A DNA stretch of 35,270 bases from contig VBKL01000098.1 in NCBI GenBank assembly GCA_005879805.1, positions 1 through 35,270 of the forward strand. The letters are read 5' to 3'. A program made the translations under genes and the position numbers. Below are positions 16,722 to 24,695 of the stretch, in pieces. Every line of letters starts with the position of its first letter. Position 1 is the first letter of the stretch. The notes under the pieces are model-generated. The model saw nothing but the letters and a program-made list of their open reading frames with translations. It was not told the DNA's origin and did not search any database. This stretch comes from Deltaproteobacteria bacterium. GTDB taxonomy: Bacteria; Myxococcota; Myxococcia; Myxococcales; 40CM-4-68-19.

Positions 16722-18035
16722 TCAGGCGATCTGTCCGCGATCTTCGATCTCGCGCAGGATCGGCCGGAAGCGTCCCTTCGCCTTGAGGAGCCGGAGGTCC
16801 TGTGCCAGCCCGGACGCTGCCCGGTAGAAGAGCACCGCTTCGGCGGGCGGCCGGATGGCGAGGGCCATGCGCGGCTGCGATTGCAGCAGCCGCCGCACGT
16901 CCTGCACCATCGGGTCGATGCCGAAGTCGTAAGCCGCGTCCTGCAAGATGGGACGCTCGACGATGTCGGCGAGCTGATCGCAGAAGGTGTAGGCGTCCTC
17001 CACGTCGTCGGCGAGGAAGGTGAACCCGGCGCGCTCGAGCGCGGGGCCCACCTCCGGCCGCTGCCTTCCGTTCGCATTGGCGACCAGGAAGCTGCGGTAG
17101 GTCGCCGCGAACTTCTCGCTGAGGAGCTTCGTCGCTCCGAAATCGAGGACGCCGAGCCGCCCGTCCTCCATGACGATGAAATTCCCCGGATGAGGATCGG
17201 CATGGATGCGCCGGGCGGCGAAGAACGGTCCCCAGATGGCGAAGGTGAGAAGCCGCCCGATGCGGTAGCGCTCTTCCTCCCCGGGGTTCGCCTCGATCGC
17301 TTCGAGCAGGGTGGGTCCGCGGAGCCTGGTGAGCGTCAGGACCTTGCGCGAAGTGCGGTCGGCGATCGGCTCGGGCACTGCCAGCTCCGGATAGCGGATT
17401 GCGGCCTGACCGTAAGCGCGGCATTGCTCCGCTTCGTCCTCGTAATCGAGCTCGCGCAAGAGCGACCCGCGCAGCTCGTCGTAGTAGGCGCGCCCGTCGA
17501 GCGCCTGGGCGGTGATGGAAAGCCCGCGCACGAGGACCGCGGCGTTGGCGAGGTCGCTCTCCAGCGCCTTGTCCACGCCGGGGTACTGCACCTTGACCAC
17601 CACCTCGCGGCCGTCGGCGAGCACGGCCCCGTGTACTTGCCCGAGCGATGCGGCGGCGATGGGATCGCGATCGAAGCTCTTGAACAGCGCGTCGGGCTCG
17701 CCGCCGAGCTCCGCCTTCAGGATCGCAACGACCTGATCGAAGGCCATGCGCTGCGGCGCCTGCGACAGCAGCTTCGCCACGATGCTCCGCGCCTCGGGCG
17801 GGAGCGCGTCGGGGTCCATCGCCAGCGCCTGGCCCAGCTTGAGCGCGGCACCCTTCAACTCTCCGAGCGTGCCGAGGATGCGCTCGGCTGCCTTGCGCAG
17901 ATCCGCGGAGCTCTCGCCACCGAGCTTCCTCCGCGCCGACTGGGCGAGCAGGTCTCCGGTGGTCCGGGCAGTCAGGTACGCCAGGCGGCTCAAGCGCTTG
18001 AGCCGCCCGCTCTGGACATGGTCGTCGTCGGCCAT
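16722..18035 (-). CDS. ABC1/AarF/UbiB-family atypical kinase
   Basis: A 437-residue protein from ATG 18035 (MADDDHVQSGRLKRLSRLAY). It carries the family marks in order: the KxGQ motif (LKGAALKLGQALAMD), the Ala-rich nucleotide loop (AAASLGQVHGA), the ATP-binding Lys (VVVKVQYPG), HADPHPGNF and the metal-binding VLDFGATK. Proteins of this family support ubiquinone biosynthesis or act as ATPase-like lipid/quinone factors at the membrane; this copy lacks the C-terminal membrane helices of UbiB. Next to RNase D with a five-base gap, so co-transcribed. The quinone link is inferred from family only. Confidence 0.92.
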   Translation of the reverse strand: MADDDHVQSGRLKRLSRLAYLTARTTGDLLAQSARRKLGGESSADLRKAAERILGTLGELKGAALKLGQALAMDPDALPPEARSIVAKLLSQAPQRMAFDQVVAILKAELGGEPDALFKSFDRDPIAAASLGQVHGAVLADGREVVVKVQYPGVDKALESDLANAAVLVRGLSITAQALDGRAYYDELRGSLLRELDYEDEAEQCRAYGQAAIRYPELAVPEPIADRTSRKVLTLTRLRGPTLLEAIEANPGEEERYRIGRLLTFAIWGPFFAARRIHADPHPGNFIVMEDGRLGVLDFGATKLLSEKFAATYRSFLVANANGRQRPEVGPALERAGFTFLADDVEDAYTFCDQLADIVERPILQDAAYDFGIDPMVQDVRRLLQSQPRMALAIRPPAEAVLFYRAASGLAQDLRLLKAKGRFRPILREIEDRGQIA

Positions 18036-18116
18036 CGATCGTCCCCATGACGTAATCGCGGGGCGGCGACGTGTCGAGGGGCGTTGCCGCCGCGGTGTGA
18101 TAGAGGAGCGCCACCG

Positions 18117-19127
18117 ATGGCCGAGACGACGGACGATCCCGACCGCGGGGCGCTTGGGCCGGCGCTCGCCACGGTAGCCTACGGCGCGCTTCTCATCGGT
18201 TTCTTCACCGTCGGTCTCGCGACCCAGGGACGAAGCATCGTCCCCGGCCTCTGGATCACCGAAGGGCTCGCCATCGCGCTGCCCGCGATCGTCGCGCTCC
18301 GCATCGCCAACGTCCGCGTGGCGCCCTATGTGGGGTTGCGCGCGCCGACCCTGCGCCACATCGGCATCGCGATCGTAGCGGGGCTCGCCAACCAGCCCGT
18401 GGTCTCTCTCCTCACCTGGGCGGCGCGCCTTGCCGTCCCGCAGGAGTGGGCAGACGCGTTCGATTCGAAGCAGCGCGCCCTGGAGATGATCTTCTCGGCG
18501 CAGGCGGTGCCGTTTCTCGCCACCGTCGTCATCGCGGCGCCGTTCGGGGAGGAGCTCTTCTTTCGCGGCTTCGCCTTCCCCGCCTTCCGTCGCGGGCTCG
18601 GCATGGTGGGCGCCGCGATCATGACCGGCGCGATGTTCTCCTTCATCCATCTCGATCCGGTCGGCTTCCTCGGGTTGTGGGAGATCGGGATCCTGCTCGC
18701 CTTCTTGCGGCTCGGCACCGGATCGCTCTGGACCGCGATCATCTGCCACGCCGTCAACAACGGCGTCGCCGGCGGCGCGTTCCTGCTCGGTTGGGAGGAT
18801 CCGACGAACACTCCGCCGGTCTGGCTGCTGCTGCTCGGCGGAGTTCTCCTCGTGACCGGCGTGCTGATCGCCGCTCGCGTCGTGCGCACGCCGGCTGGCT
18901 TCGACCCCGAGCTTTCCGAGGATCCGTCCGTCCCGGCCGGCTCCTACCGATTCCGCTCACCGGAGCTCTTCGCTGTCTGGCTCATCGCGGTGCTCGTCGG
19001 CCTCGGGCAGTTGTTCCACGTGGTCCCGGACGTGCCGATGCCCGGCTGGCTCGCGCTGTGCGCGGTCGGCGCGGCGGCGACCCTCTTCTCCGGCGCGCGC
19101 GAAACTCGCCCGCGCAGAGCGCCCTAG
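18117..19127 (+). CDS. CPBP-family intramembrane metalloprotease
   Basis: A 336-residue, multi-pass membrane protein (about eight hydrophobic segments). The CPBP (Abi/CAAX protease) motifs are complete: EELFFR (Glu145, Glu146, Arg150), FSFIH (His178) and HAVNN (His211, Asn215). These are the putative metal ligands of a glutamic-type intramembrane protease such as Rce1. GAGGAG lies about eight bases before ATG 18117. The gene is divergent from aarF with 81 bases between, and its stop interlocks with that of the following minus-strand small gene in CTAG. Its substrate is unknown; in bacteria such proteases often mature or give immunity to peptides, but none is seen nearby. Confidence 0.92.
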   Translation: MAETTDDPDRGALGPALATVAYGALLIGFFTVGLATQGRSIVPGLWITEGLAIALPAIVALRIANVRVAPYVGLRAPTLRHIGIAIVAGLANQPVVSLLTWAARLAVPQEWADAFDSKQRALEMIFSAQAVPFLATVVIAAPFGEELFFRGFAFPAFRRGLGMVGAAIMTGAMFSFIHLDPVGFLGLWEIGILLAFLRLGTGSLWTAIICHAVNNGVAGGAFLLGWEDPTNTPPVWLLLLGGVLLVTGVLIAARVVRTPAGFDPELSEDPSVPAGSYRFRSPELFAVWLIAVLVGLGQLFHVVPDVPMPGWLALCAVGAAATLFSGARETRPRRAP

Positions 19128-19342
19128 ACCTTTCGCACCTTCTTTACGCGCAGCTGCGGACCGGCCATGCCGAGCCCGAATCCGCCGCCCGCCTCGACTT
19201 CGCCGTCGATTTCCACCTCCGCTCCCGCCTGCAAGCCGGAAGTCGAGCCGACCAGCGTGTAGCGCTTCCCGTCATCCGCGACGAGCTGGAAGATGCCGCC
19301 TTCGAGATCCCGCTTCTCGACGCGTCCGCGGAAGGCGCTCAT
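19124..19342 (-). CDS. Small beta-rich protein, function unknown
   Basis: A 72-residue protein with an OB-like strand pattern: MSAFRGRVEKRDLEGGIFQL, then LVADDGKRYTLVG, AEVEIDGEVEA and a C-terminal strand GPQLRVKKVRKV. Its ATG (19342) overlaps the stop of the protease gene as ATGA, so translation is coupled. It may be a partner or simply a passenger of the protease. Similar small domains often occur as stand-alone proteins; I do not recognise a function. Confidence 0.7.
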   Translation of the reverse strand: MSAFRGRVEKRDLEGGIFQLVADDGKRYTLVGSTSGLQAGAEVEIDGEVEAGGGFGLGMAGPQLRVKKVRKV

Positions 19343-21153
19343 CGGATCGACTCCGGCTGGAGCACGGCGCGGCCGACCCACCATGCGATGAACGATCCGG
19401 CGAGGAGCCAGAACGGGACCAGCAGCGCGGGAAGCCAGGGCAGGTAGACGGTCCGGAACAGCGCGGCGTGGAGGAGCACGCCGGCCTGCGCGAAAGCGAG
19501 GCCGGAGGCGATTCCGCGCAAGGGCGTCGCGACGCGGGCGATGAGCGCAACCGCGAGCGGAACTACCGCGCTCCACGCGCCGTAGGCGGCGATCGATGCC
19601 AGGAAGGAAGTCCCCGCGGGCCCGAGGAAATGCTCTGGCAGGGCGGGCAGTGGGAGCGCGAGGAGCGAAAGCCCGGACACCCGCGCGACACCGACAGGGG
19701 CGAGGAGCGCGAGCCCGCCAGCGCCAAGGACCAGCGCGGGCCACAACCCGATCGGGGCGCCGCTGCGCGCGCGCATGTGACCGAGCTTGCGCGCATGGAA
19801 GAGTGCGATGAACGCGCCGATCGCCGCGAGGGCGATGCGCCAGACGGTCCACCAGAGAGTGGCGGTCCGCACCGCGCCTGCCGCGTCGAGGAGGCCAGCG
19901 CCATAGCGCTCGTCCATCGCTTCCTCGCCGCGGGCCTGCGGTCTCGTCGCGGTGGAGGCGAGGAGCCGCTCGATGGCGCCGGGATCGGTCACGCCGAGCG
20001 AAGCCACCAGCGCCGCGGCGCCGGCGACATGCGGCGTCGCCATGCTGGTGCCCTGGAACCAGCGGTACACGCCCTTACCGCCCGGATCGCTCGGGTCGAT
20101 GGTTTCCTGCAGCACTCCCGCTTCTTCGCCTTGTGACTTGTCTCCGCCCGGAGCGCTGATGTGCACTTCCGGGCCGAACGACGAATAGGGAGCGAGGCGT
20201 CCCTGCGGTCCCACCGCGCTCACCGCGAGCGCCCCGCGATACGCAGCGGGATAGTGGACTCCCCGGGAGCCCGAGTTCCCCGCCGCGCAGACGACGACGC
20301 ATCCCTTGCGGCGCGCGTACGCGACCGCATTGGCCATGTTGGCCGAGCGCGATCCGCCGCCGAGCGAGAGGTTGAGGACTCGCGCGCCGTGGTCGGCTGC
20401 CCAGCGGATCGCGTCTGCGATGTCGGCGGAGGTGCCGCTGCCGTCCGCGCTGAGCACCTTGAGCGGCATGAGCCGCGCGAGCGGCGCCATCCCCGCGACT
20501 CCGACGCCGTTGCCGGTGCTCTGCGCGACCGTCCCCGCCACGTGGGTTCCGTGTCCGTGATCGTCCCGTGCATCCGCGCCGCCGGTGAGGAAGTTGTGCC
20601 CAGCGACGATTCGCTCGGCATCGAGGTCGTCGACGGGCGCGATGCCGGTGTCGAGGATGGCGACGGTGACTCCCGCGCCGCGCGTCGTGTCCCAGGCCGC
20701 AGGCGCGCCGACCGCCTTGAGGTGCCACTGCTTGGCGAAGTCGGGATCGTCGGGCTGCCACAGCCGCCGCACCCGCACCACCGGCTCCGCGAAGTGGACG
20801 TCGGGGCGCGCACGCAGCGCGGCGAGCGTTTCCGCCTCGCGAGCGGGATCGACGCGCAGGACGACGAGCTCCTCGGGATCGTCGACGTCGTCGACCGGAT
20901 CGTCCTCGAGGCGCTCGTCCTGGACGACCTCGCCGAGACTCGTCGCGAGGGCGTGGTGCTCTTCGCTGAACCCTTCGAAGCCAACGTCGATGAGGCCGGG
21001 CACGACGTCCGGGTCGCCCTGCTGCGCGACGGGCACGGTCCGGCGGCTGCATCCCGTGAGGCCGAAGAGCAGCAAGACGAGCGCCGCGACCAATGCGACG
21101 ACGGCGCGCTCCGTCAGGCGCGGGCGCGAGCTCAATCCGGCAAGCGTAGTCAT
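19339..21153 (-). CDS. Subtilisin-like (S8) serine protease, lipoprotein with C-terminal membrane domain
   Basis: A 604-residue protein. The lipobox Leu-Thr-Gly-Cys gives lipidated Cys35 after a hydrophobic segment (about residues 17-33). An inhibitor-I9-like propeptide region follows (about 90-130, ending near DVHFAEPVVRV). The S8 catalytic domain has Asp168 (AILDTGIAP), His201 (DHGHGTHVAG), oxyanion Asn293 (AAGNSG) and Ser370 (GTSMATPHVAG). From about residue 430 to the end there are some five hydrophobic segments, which is odd for subtilisins: the enzyme would be tethered at both ends. The last codons overlap the start of the 72-aa gene (ATGA). Role unknown; a membrane-anchored housekeeping or signalling protease is possible. 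Confidence 0.9.
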   Translation of the reverse strand: MTTLAGLSSRPRLTERAVVALVAALVLLLFGLTGCSRRTVPVAQQGDPDVVPGLIDVGFEGFSEEHHALATSLGEVVQDERLEDDPVDDVDDPEELVVLRVDPAREAETLAALRARPDVHFAEPVVRVRRLWQPDDPDFAKQWHLKAVGAPAAWDTTRGAGVTVAILDTGIAPVDDLDAERIVAGHNFLTGGADARDDHGHGTHVAGTVAQSTGNGVGVAGMAPLARLMPLKVLSADGSGTSADIADAIRWAADHGARVLNLSLGGGSRSANMANAVAYARRKGCVVVCAAGNSGSRGVHYPAAYRGALAVSAVGPQGRLAPYSSFGPEVHISAPGGDKSQGEEAGVLQETIDPSDPGGKGVYRWFQGTSMATPHVAGAAALVASLGVTDPGAIERLLASTATRPQARGEEAMDERYGAGLLDAAGAVRTATLWWTVWRIALAAIGAFIALFHARKLGHMRARSGAPIGLWPALVLGAGGLALLAPVGVARVSGLSLLALPLPALPEHFLGPAGTSFLASIAAYGAWSAVVPLAVALIARVATPLRGIASGLAFAQAGVLLHAALFRTVYLPWLPALLVPFWLLAGSFIAWWVGRAVLQPESIR

Positions 21154-21214
21154 GCAGACCTCGGGTTCCCGAGCATACGCCCTTCCGGCCCGGAAATTTC
21201 GTAGGAAGAACGCG

Positions 21215-21982
21215 CTAGTCGTCGAGGTCCAGCTCGGGCAGCGGCTCGTCCGTCTCCGGGAGCTCGATCTCCCGGTGGTCGCCCTTGGAAGGCGCGGGCT
21301 CCTCGGGCTCGGGCGTGAGATTGGGCAGCTTGGGGCCCTTGCGCAGCCAGGCCACGACGTTCTTGCCCAGCTCCGGAAGCGATCGCAGGAAGGTCTGATC
21401 CGCTTCCGGAACCACCGCCATCGTCGCGCCCTGCCCGAGCATGCCGCGGAGCCGCGTGCGGTCGCACAGCGGGTCGTTCTCCGCGCAGGCGACGAACACG
21501 GGTTTTGCGAGCTGCCGCAACCCGGAGAAATCCCAGAGCACGGTGGGCGGCGCGATCAATACCAGCCGATCCACCGAGACGTCCCTCGCCGCGCTCGCCG
21601 CCACCGCAGCGCCGAACGAGTAGCCGACCGCGCAAACCGAATTCGCGCGCGTGGAGGCGAGCAGCTGCTCGATGGCCGCGCCCATGTCCTCGATCTCTCC
21701 GGCGATGTCGCGAATCCGCCCCGCCCCTGGCTGGTGGCGGATTCGTCCCTGCGAGGCGCCCACGCCGCGATAGTCGAAGCGAAGCGTCGGATGCCCAGCC
21801 CGGGTGATCGCCCAGGCCAGCTCCGCGATGACGGGGACGGTCATCGATCCGCCGAGCACCGGATGGGGCGGAGCGAGCACGCATGGCGGAGCCTTGCGCC
21901 CACGGTGGTAGAGGCCGTCGAGCGCGATCTCCCCGCTCTTCACGGCAACGCTTCGCTCGAGATATTGCCCTTTGAGGACCAC
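21215..21982 (-). CDS. Alpha/beta hydrolase (COG2945-like) with substituted catalytic His
   Basis: A 255-residue protein from GTG 21982 (GGGAGAATC just before). The alpha/beta-hydrolase core is clear: oxyanion region PPHPVLGGSM, LRFDYRGVGASQG, nucleophile elbow GYSFGA (Ser122) and the acid in AENDP (Asp170). Where relatives have Asp-His before a phenylalanine (ADHFF type), this protein has EADQTFLRS, i.e. Gln196 in place of the catalytic His. The last 40 residues are an acidic, Pro/Glu-rich tail. It lies 61 bases from the protease gene. A functional hydrolase would need another base; it could instead be a non-catalytic member. Confidence 0.85.
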   Translation of the reverse strand: MVLKGQYLERSVAVKSGEIALDGLYHRGRKAPPCVLAPPHPVLGGSMTVPVIAELAWAITRAGHPTLRFDYRGVGASQGRIRHQPGAGRIRDIAGEIEDMGAAIEQLLASTRANSVCAVGYSFGAAVAASAARDVSVDRLVLIAPPTVLWDFSGLRQLAKPVFVACAENDPLCDRTRLRGMLGQGATMAVVPEADQTFLRSLPELGKNVVAWLRKGPKLPNLTPEPEEPAPSKGDHREIELPETDEPLPELDLDD

Positions 21983-22015
21983 GATTCTCCCGTTGCGATC
22001 TCAGACTCGGGCCGG

Positions 22016-23251
22016 TCAATCCTCCCCGCGCCGGAACACCAAGAACTTCAAATAGCGTCCCTCTGGGAAGGCGATCCGGACCGGATGGTCGGGAGGCTGA
22101 CGCCGCTCCTCGAGCAGCGTTAGATCGGCCCGCGACTTGATGGCCGCCTCGCGAATCGCCGAGAGGAACTCTTCCGGCGTGACGCGCGCGGAGCAACTGG
22201 CGGTGGCGAGGATGCCCCCGGGCCGGAGCACGGCCAGCGCCGCGCGATGGAGCGAGGCGTATCCGTCGATCGCCGCCGGAACCGCCTTCTGCGTCTTCGC
22301 GTAGGCGGGCGGGTCGAGCACCACGAGGTCGAAGCGCTCCCCGCGCTCGCGGCGGGCGGCGAGATCCTCGAGCACGTCCGAGGTCACGAAGTCGTGCGCT
22401 CCGGGATCGAGCCCGTTCAATTCGAAGTTCTTGCGAGCGAGGAGGAGCGCGGCGCCGTCGCGGTCCACGCTCGTCACCTTCGCCGCTCCGTGAAGCGCCA
22501 GCGCCAGCGAGAACCCGCCCGTGTACGAGAAGCAGTTGAGCGCGTTCCCGACCCCTCTCGCGTATCGTCGCAGGGCGAAGCGGTTCTCGCGCTGGTCGAG
22601 GAAGAAGCCAGTCTTCTGTCCGGCCCTGACGTCGACCGCGAGGACGACGCCGTTCTCGCGCACGACGATGTGCTCGGGAGGCTCGCTTCCCCACAACACC
22701 CGCCCGCGCAGAGCCCTGCCCGCTTCTTCGTCGTCGCCGGAGTCGTCTTCGTCCGCGTCGCGCGCTTCCTCGTCGCAGCCATAGACACCCTGGAGCGCGA
22801 CCTCGCCGCGTAGCGCCTCGACGATGTCGCCGCGATACGGTCCGAGCCCGGCGCTGTAGAGCTTGAGGACGGCGAACTTCCCGTAGAGATCGACCACCAC
22901 GCCCGGAAGGAGGTCGTTCTCGCCGTGGACGAGGCGCGCGCAGTCGGTCTGAGCCGGATCAGAGAAGGGCGCGTACGCGCGGCGCAGCGCGATCGCGCGA
23001 GCGATGCGGCGGCGCCAGAAATGAGGCCCGATGCCTTCGGCCGGATCGAGCGTGAGCACGCGGACGGCGATGTGCGAGTGGGGATCGTGGAAGCCGCGCG
23101 CGACGAACCGCCCTTTCTCGACGACGTCGACGATCGCGCCCGCGGCGAGGCCGGAGGGCGCCTTCTCGAGCGCGCGGCGGAACACCCACGGGTGTCCGGC
23201 CCTCAGGTGACGCGCCAGATCCTTTTGCAATTCGAGCTTGACCGTCTGCAC
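22016..23251 (-). CDS. Class I rRNA (cytosine-C5) methyltransferase, RlmI-like
   Basis: A 411-residue protein starting with GTG 23251. An N-terminal PUA domain (about residues 3-75: HPWVFRRALEKAP, IVDVVEKGRFVARG) leads through a central domain to the SAM-binding domain (NCFSYTGGFSLALALHGA, VTSVDRDGAALLLARKNFELNG, catalytic region DLVVLDPPAYAK, then CSARVTPEEF). Proteins of this type methylate 23S rRNA cytosine (C1962 for E. coli RlmI) using SAM. In the central domain there is an unusual acidic insertion, EARDADEDDSGDDEEAG (about residues 160-178), absent from E. coli RlmI as I recall it. Neighbours on the same strand are close (32-50 bases), suggesting an operon. Confidence 0.9.
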   Translation of the reverse strand: MQTVKLELQKDLARHLRAGHPWVFRRALEKAPSGLAAGAIVDVVEKGRFVARGFHDPHSHIAVRVLTLDPAEGIGPHFWRRRIARAIALRRAYAPFSDPAQTDCARLVHGENDLLPGVVVDLYGKFAVLKLYSAGLGPYRGDIVEALRGEVALQGVYGCDEEARDADEDDSGDDEEAGRALRGRVLWGSEPPEHIVVRENGVVLAVDVRAGQKTGFFLDQRENRFALRRYARGVGNALNCFSYTGGFSLALALHGAAKVTSVDRDGAALLLARKNFELNGLDPGAHDFVTSDVLEDLAARRERGERFDLVVLDPPAYAKTQKAVPAAIDGYASLHRAALAVLRPGGILATASCSARVTPEEFLSAIREAAIKSRADLTLLEERRQPPDHPVRIAFPEGRYLKFLVFRRGED

Positions 23252-23302
23252 GGTCCGTCGTGTCTACCATCCTCAGCAGGCGAGGCGGAGGTTGGACGCG
23301 CG

Positions 23303-24613
23303 TCACCGATGTCGCGATGCACGCCATTCGCCCCGCTCGCCGAGGCCGCGCGCGAAGTTCCCGATGACGAGGCCCGGACGCGCACGGCGCAAGCGCCGCA
23401 GGAGCTCGCGCATGCCAACGAGCGGTCCTCCCGCCGAATGCCGCCTCGCGATCTCCAGGTACTGCTCGGGGTCGATGGCCAGGCTCCGGACCTGGACCTG
23501 GTCCACGGAGGTAGAGCCGACAAGGGCGCAGAGCGCCTCCGCCTCGCCCGTCTGATCCGTCACCCCGGGGAAGGTGAGGAGGTTCAACGCCGTGTAGATG
23601 CCGCGGCGTTTCGCGAGCCGGATGGAACGGACGACGTCCGCGAAGCGGTAGCCCACCGGACGGTAGTACGCCTCGTAGAGCGGTCCGTGCGCGCTGTTCA
23701 GGCTGATCCGGCACGCATCGAGGCCCGCATCGATCAAACCGCCAAGACGGTCGGGCAGCGATCCGTTGGTATTGATGTTGATCGAGCCGCGGCCCGTCCG
23801 GGCGCGGATGAGGCCGATCGCCTCGGCGATGGCGTCGCCGCGGGTGAGCGGCTCGCCTTCGCATCCCTGCCCGAACGAAACCATGGTGCGCCCCGGGGCG
23901 GAGGCGAGATGGGTGGCGCCGATCTCGGCCATTTCCCGCGCGCCGGGCGGCCCGTCCATACGCTCGTGCGAACTGGGAGGCCCGTCTTCCGGCTGCTCGG
24001 AGATGCACCCGACGCAGCGGGCGTTGCATCCAACGGAGGCCGGGATGGCGCCCTCGTCGCGCTCGTAGAAGGTGTTCTGCGCGGTGAAGCAGTTCCATTC
24101 CAGCGCGCAGCGGGCGAGTTGCCGGTAGAGCGGATTGCGCGGATGCGCGGCGACCTTTGCCTCGACGCGAGCGGGAAGCTCGCCCGTCGAGTGCGAGGCG
24201 GGATCCCAGTGGGACCGCCGGTCGGTGCGGAGCGCCCAGACGACGTGGCCGGCTTCGTCGTCCCAACCCGCCATCGTGTAGGCCCACTGCGGAAGGACGG
24301 GTGCGATTGCGAGCTTGTGGTACGCCGGCAGCGCGAGCCGGGTCCAACCGGGAGGGAGGACTGCTCCGACCGCCGTAGGACGAACCGTCCGCGAGCCGAT
24401 CCGGACCGAATGCACCTCGACGATTTCGCCGTTCTCCGGATCGAGACCTAGCGGTCGCCTGCCGGGAAGGACGGAAAGGGTCGCGTGGGGCGGGAGGGCT
24501 ACCGGCGGATCGATGGCCGGCGCGGCGCCCAGAGGCGTCAGCGCGAGCGCCCGCAGCACCGGGTGCTCGAACACGCGTCCTCGATCATCCGCGAAAAGGA
24601 GTCTCGGCAACAT
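23303..24613 (-). CDS. Radical SAM protein of unknown function
   Basis: A 436-residue protein. The 4Fe-4S motif CxxxCxxC is Cys196-Asn-Ala-Arg-Cys200-Val-Gly-Cys203; the SAM-binding beta strands follow (TMVSFGQGCEGEPL as the GGE-like motif, SININTNGSLPDRL, CRISLNSA). The first 190 residues are a separate domain without known motifs, containing one Cys pair (CALEWNC) before the cluster motif. It lacks a C-terminal SPASM or B12 domain. It is divergent from ald, with only 82 bases between the start codons, and ATG 24613 lies eight bases from the ald operator palindrome. No maturation partner or peptide precursor is seen nearby, so its reaction is unknown. Confidence 0.88.
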   Translation of the reverse strand: MLPRLLFADDRGRVFEHPVLRALALTPLGAAPAIDPPVALPPHATLSVLPGRRPLGLDPENGEIVEVHSVRIGSRTVRPTAVGAVLPPGWTRLALPAYHKLAIAPVLPQWAYTMAGWDDEAGHVVWALRTDRRSHWDPASHSTGELPARVEAKVAAHPRNPLYRQLARCALEWNCFTAQNTFYERDEGAIPASVGCNARCVGCISEQPEDGPPSSHERMDGPPGAREMAEIGATHLASAPGRTMVSFGQGCEGEPLTRGDAIAEAIGLIRARTGRGSININTNGSLPDRLGGLIDAGLDACRISLNSAHGPLYEAYYRPVGYRFADVVRSIRLAKRRGIYTALNLLTFPGVTDQTGEAEALCALVGSTSVDQVQVRSLAIDPEQYLEIARRHSAGGPLVGMRELLRRLRRARPGLVIGNFARGLGERGEWRASRHR

Positions 24614-24620
24614 GGCAAGG

Positions 24621-24656
24621 GATCGGTCTTGACCGATCGGGACAGGCTGTTATCGT
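24621..24656 (+). promoter_or_regulatory. ald promoter with overlapping palindromic operator
   Basis: GATCGGTC-TT-GACCGATC (24621-24638) is a perfect 8-bp inverted repeat. Its centre contributes the -35 box TTGACC (24629-24634), with TATCGT at 24651-24656 as -10 and 16 bases between. A regulator bound here would cover the -35 of ald and the leader of the divergent radical SAM gene, so both genes may be controlled together. Confidence 0.55.
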
Positions 24657-24695
24657 GCGCGCCCCCTCGACGCAAACAGCGTTTCGGAGCCCGCG

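Noticed and set aside
16717..18114. An 856-residue frame joining an AarF shadow to RNase D
   Set aside because: Homology begins only near 16716, and the upstream part overlaps the true AarF gene in another frame.
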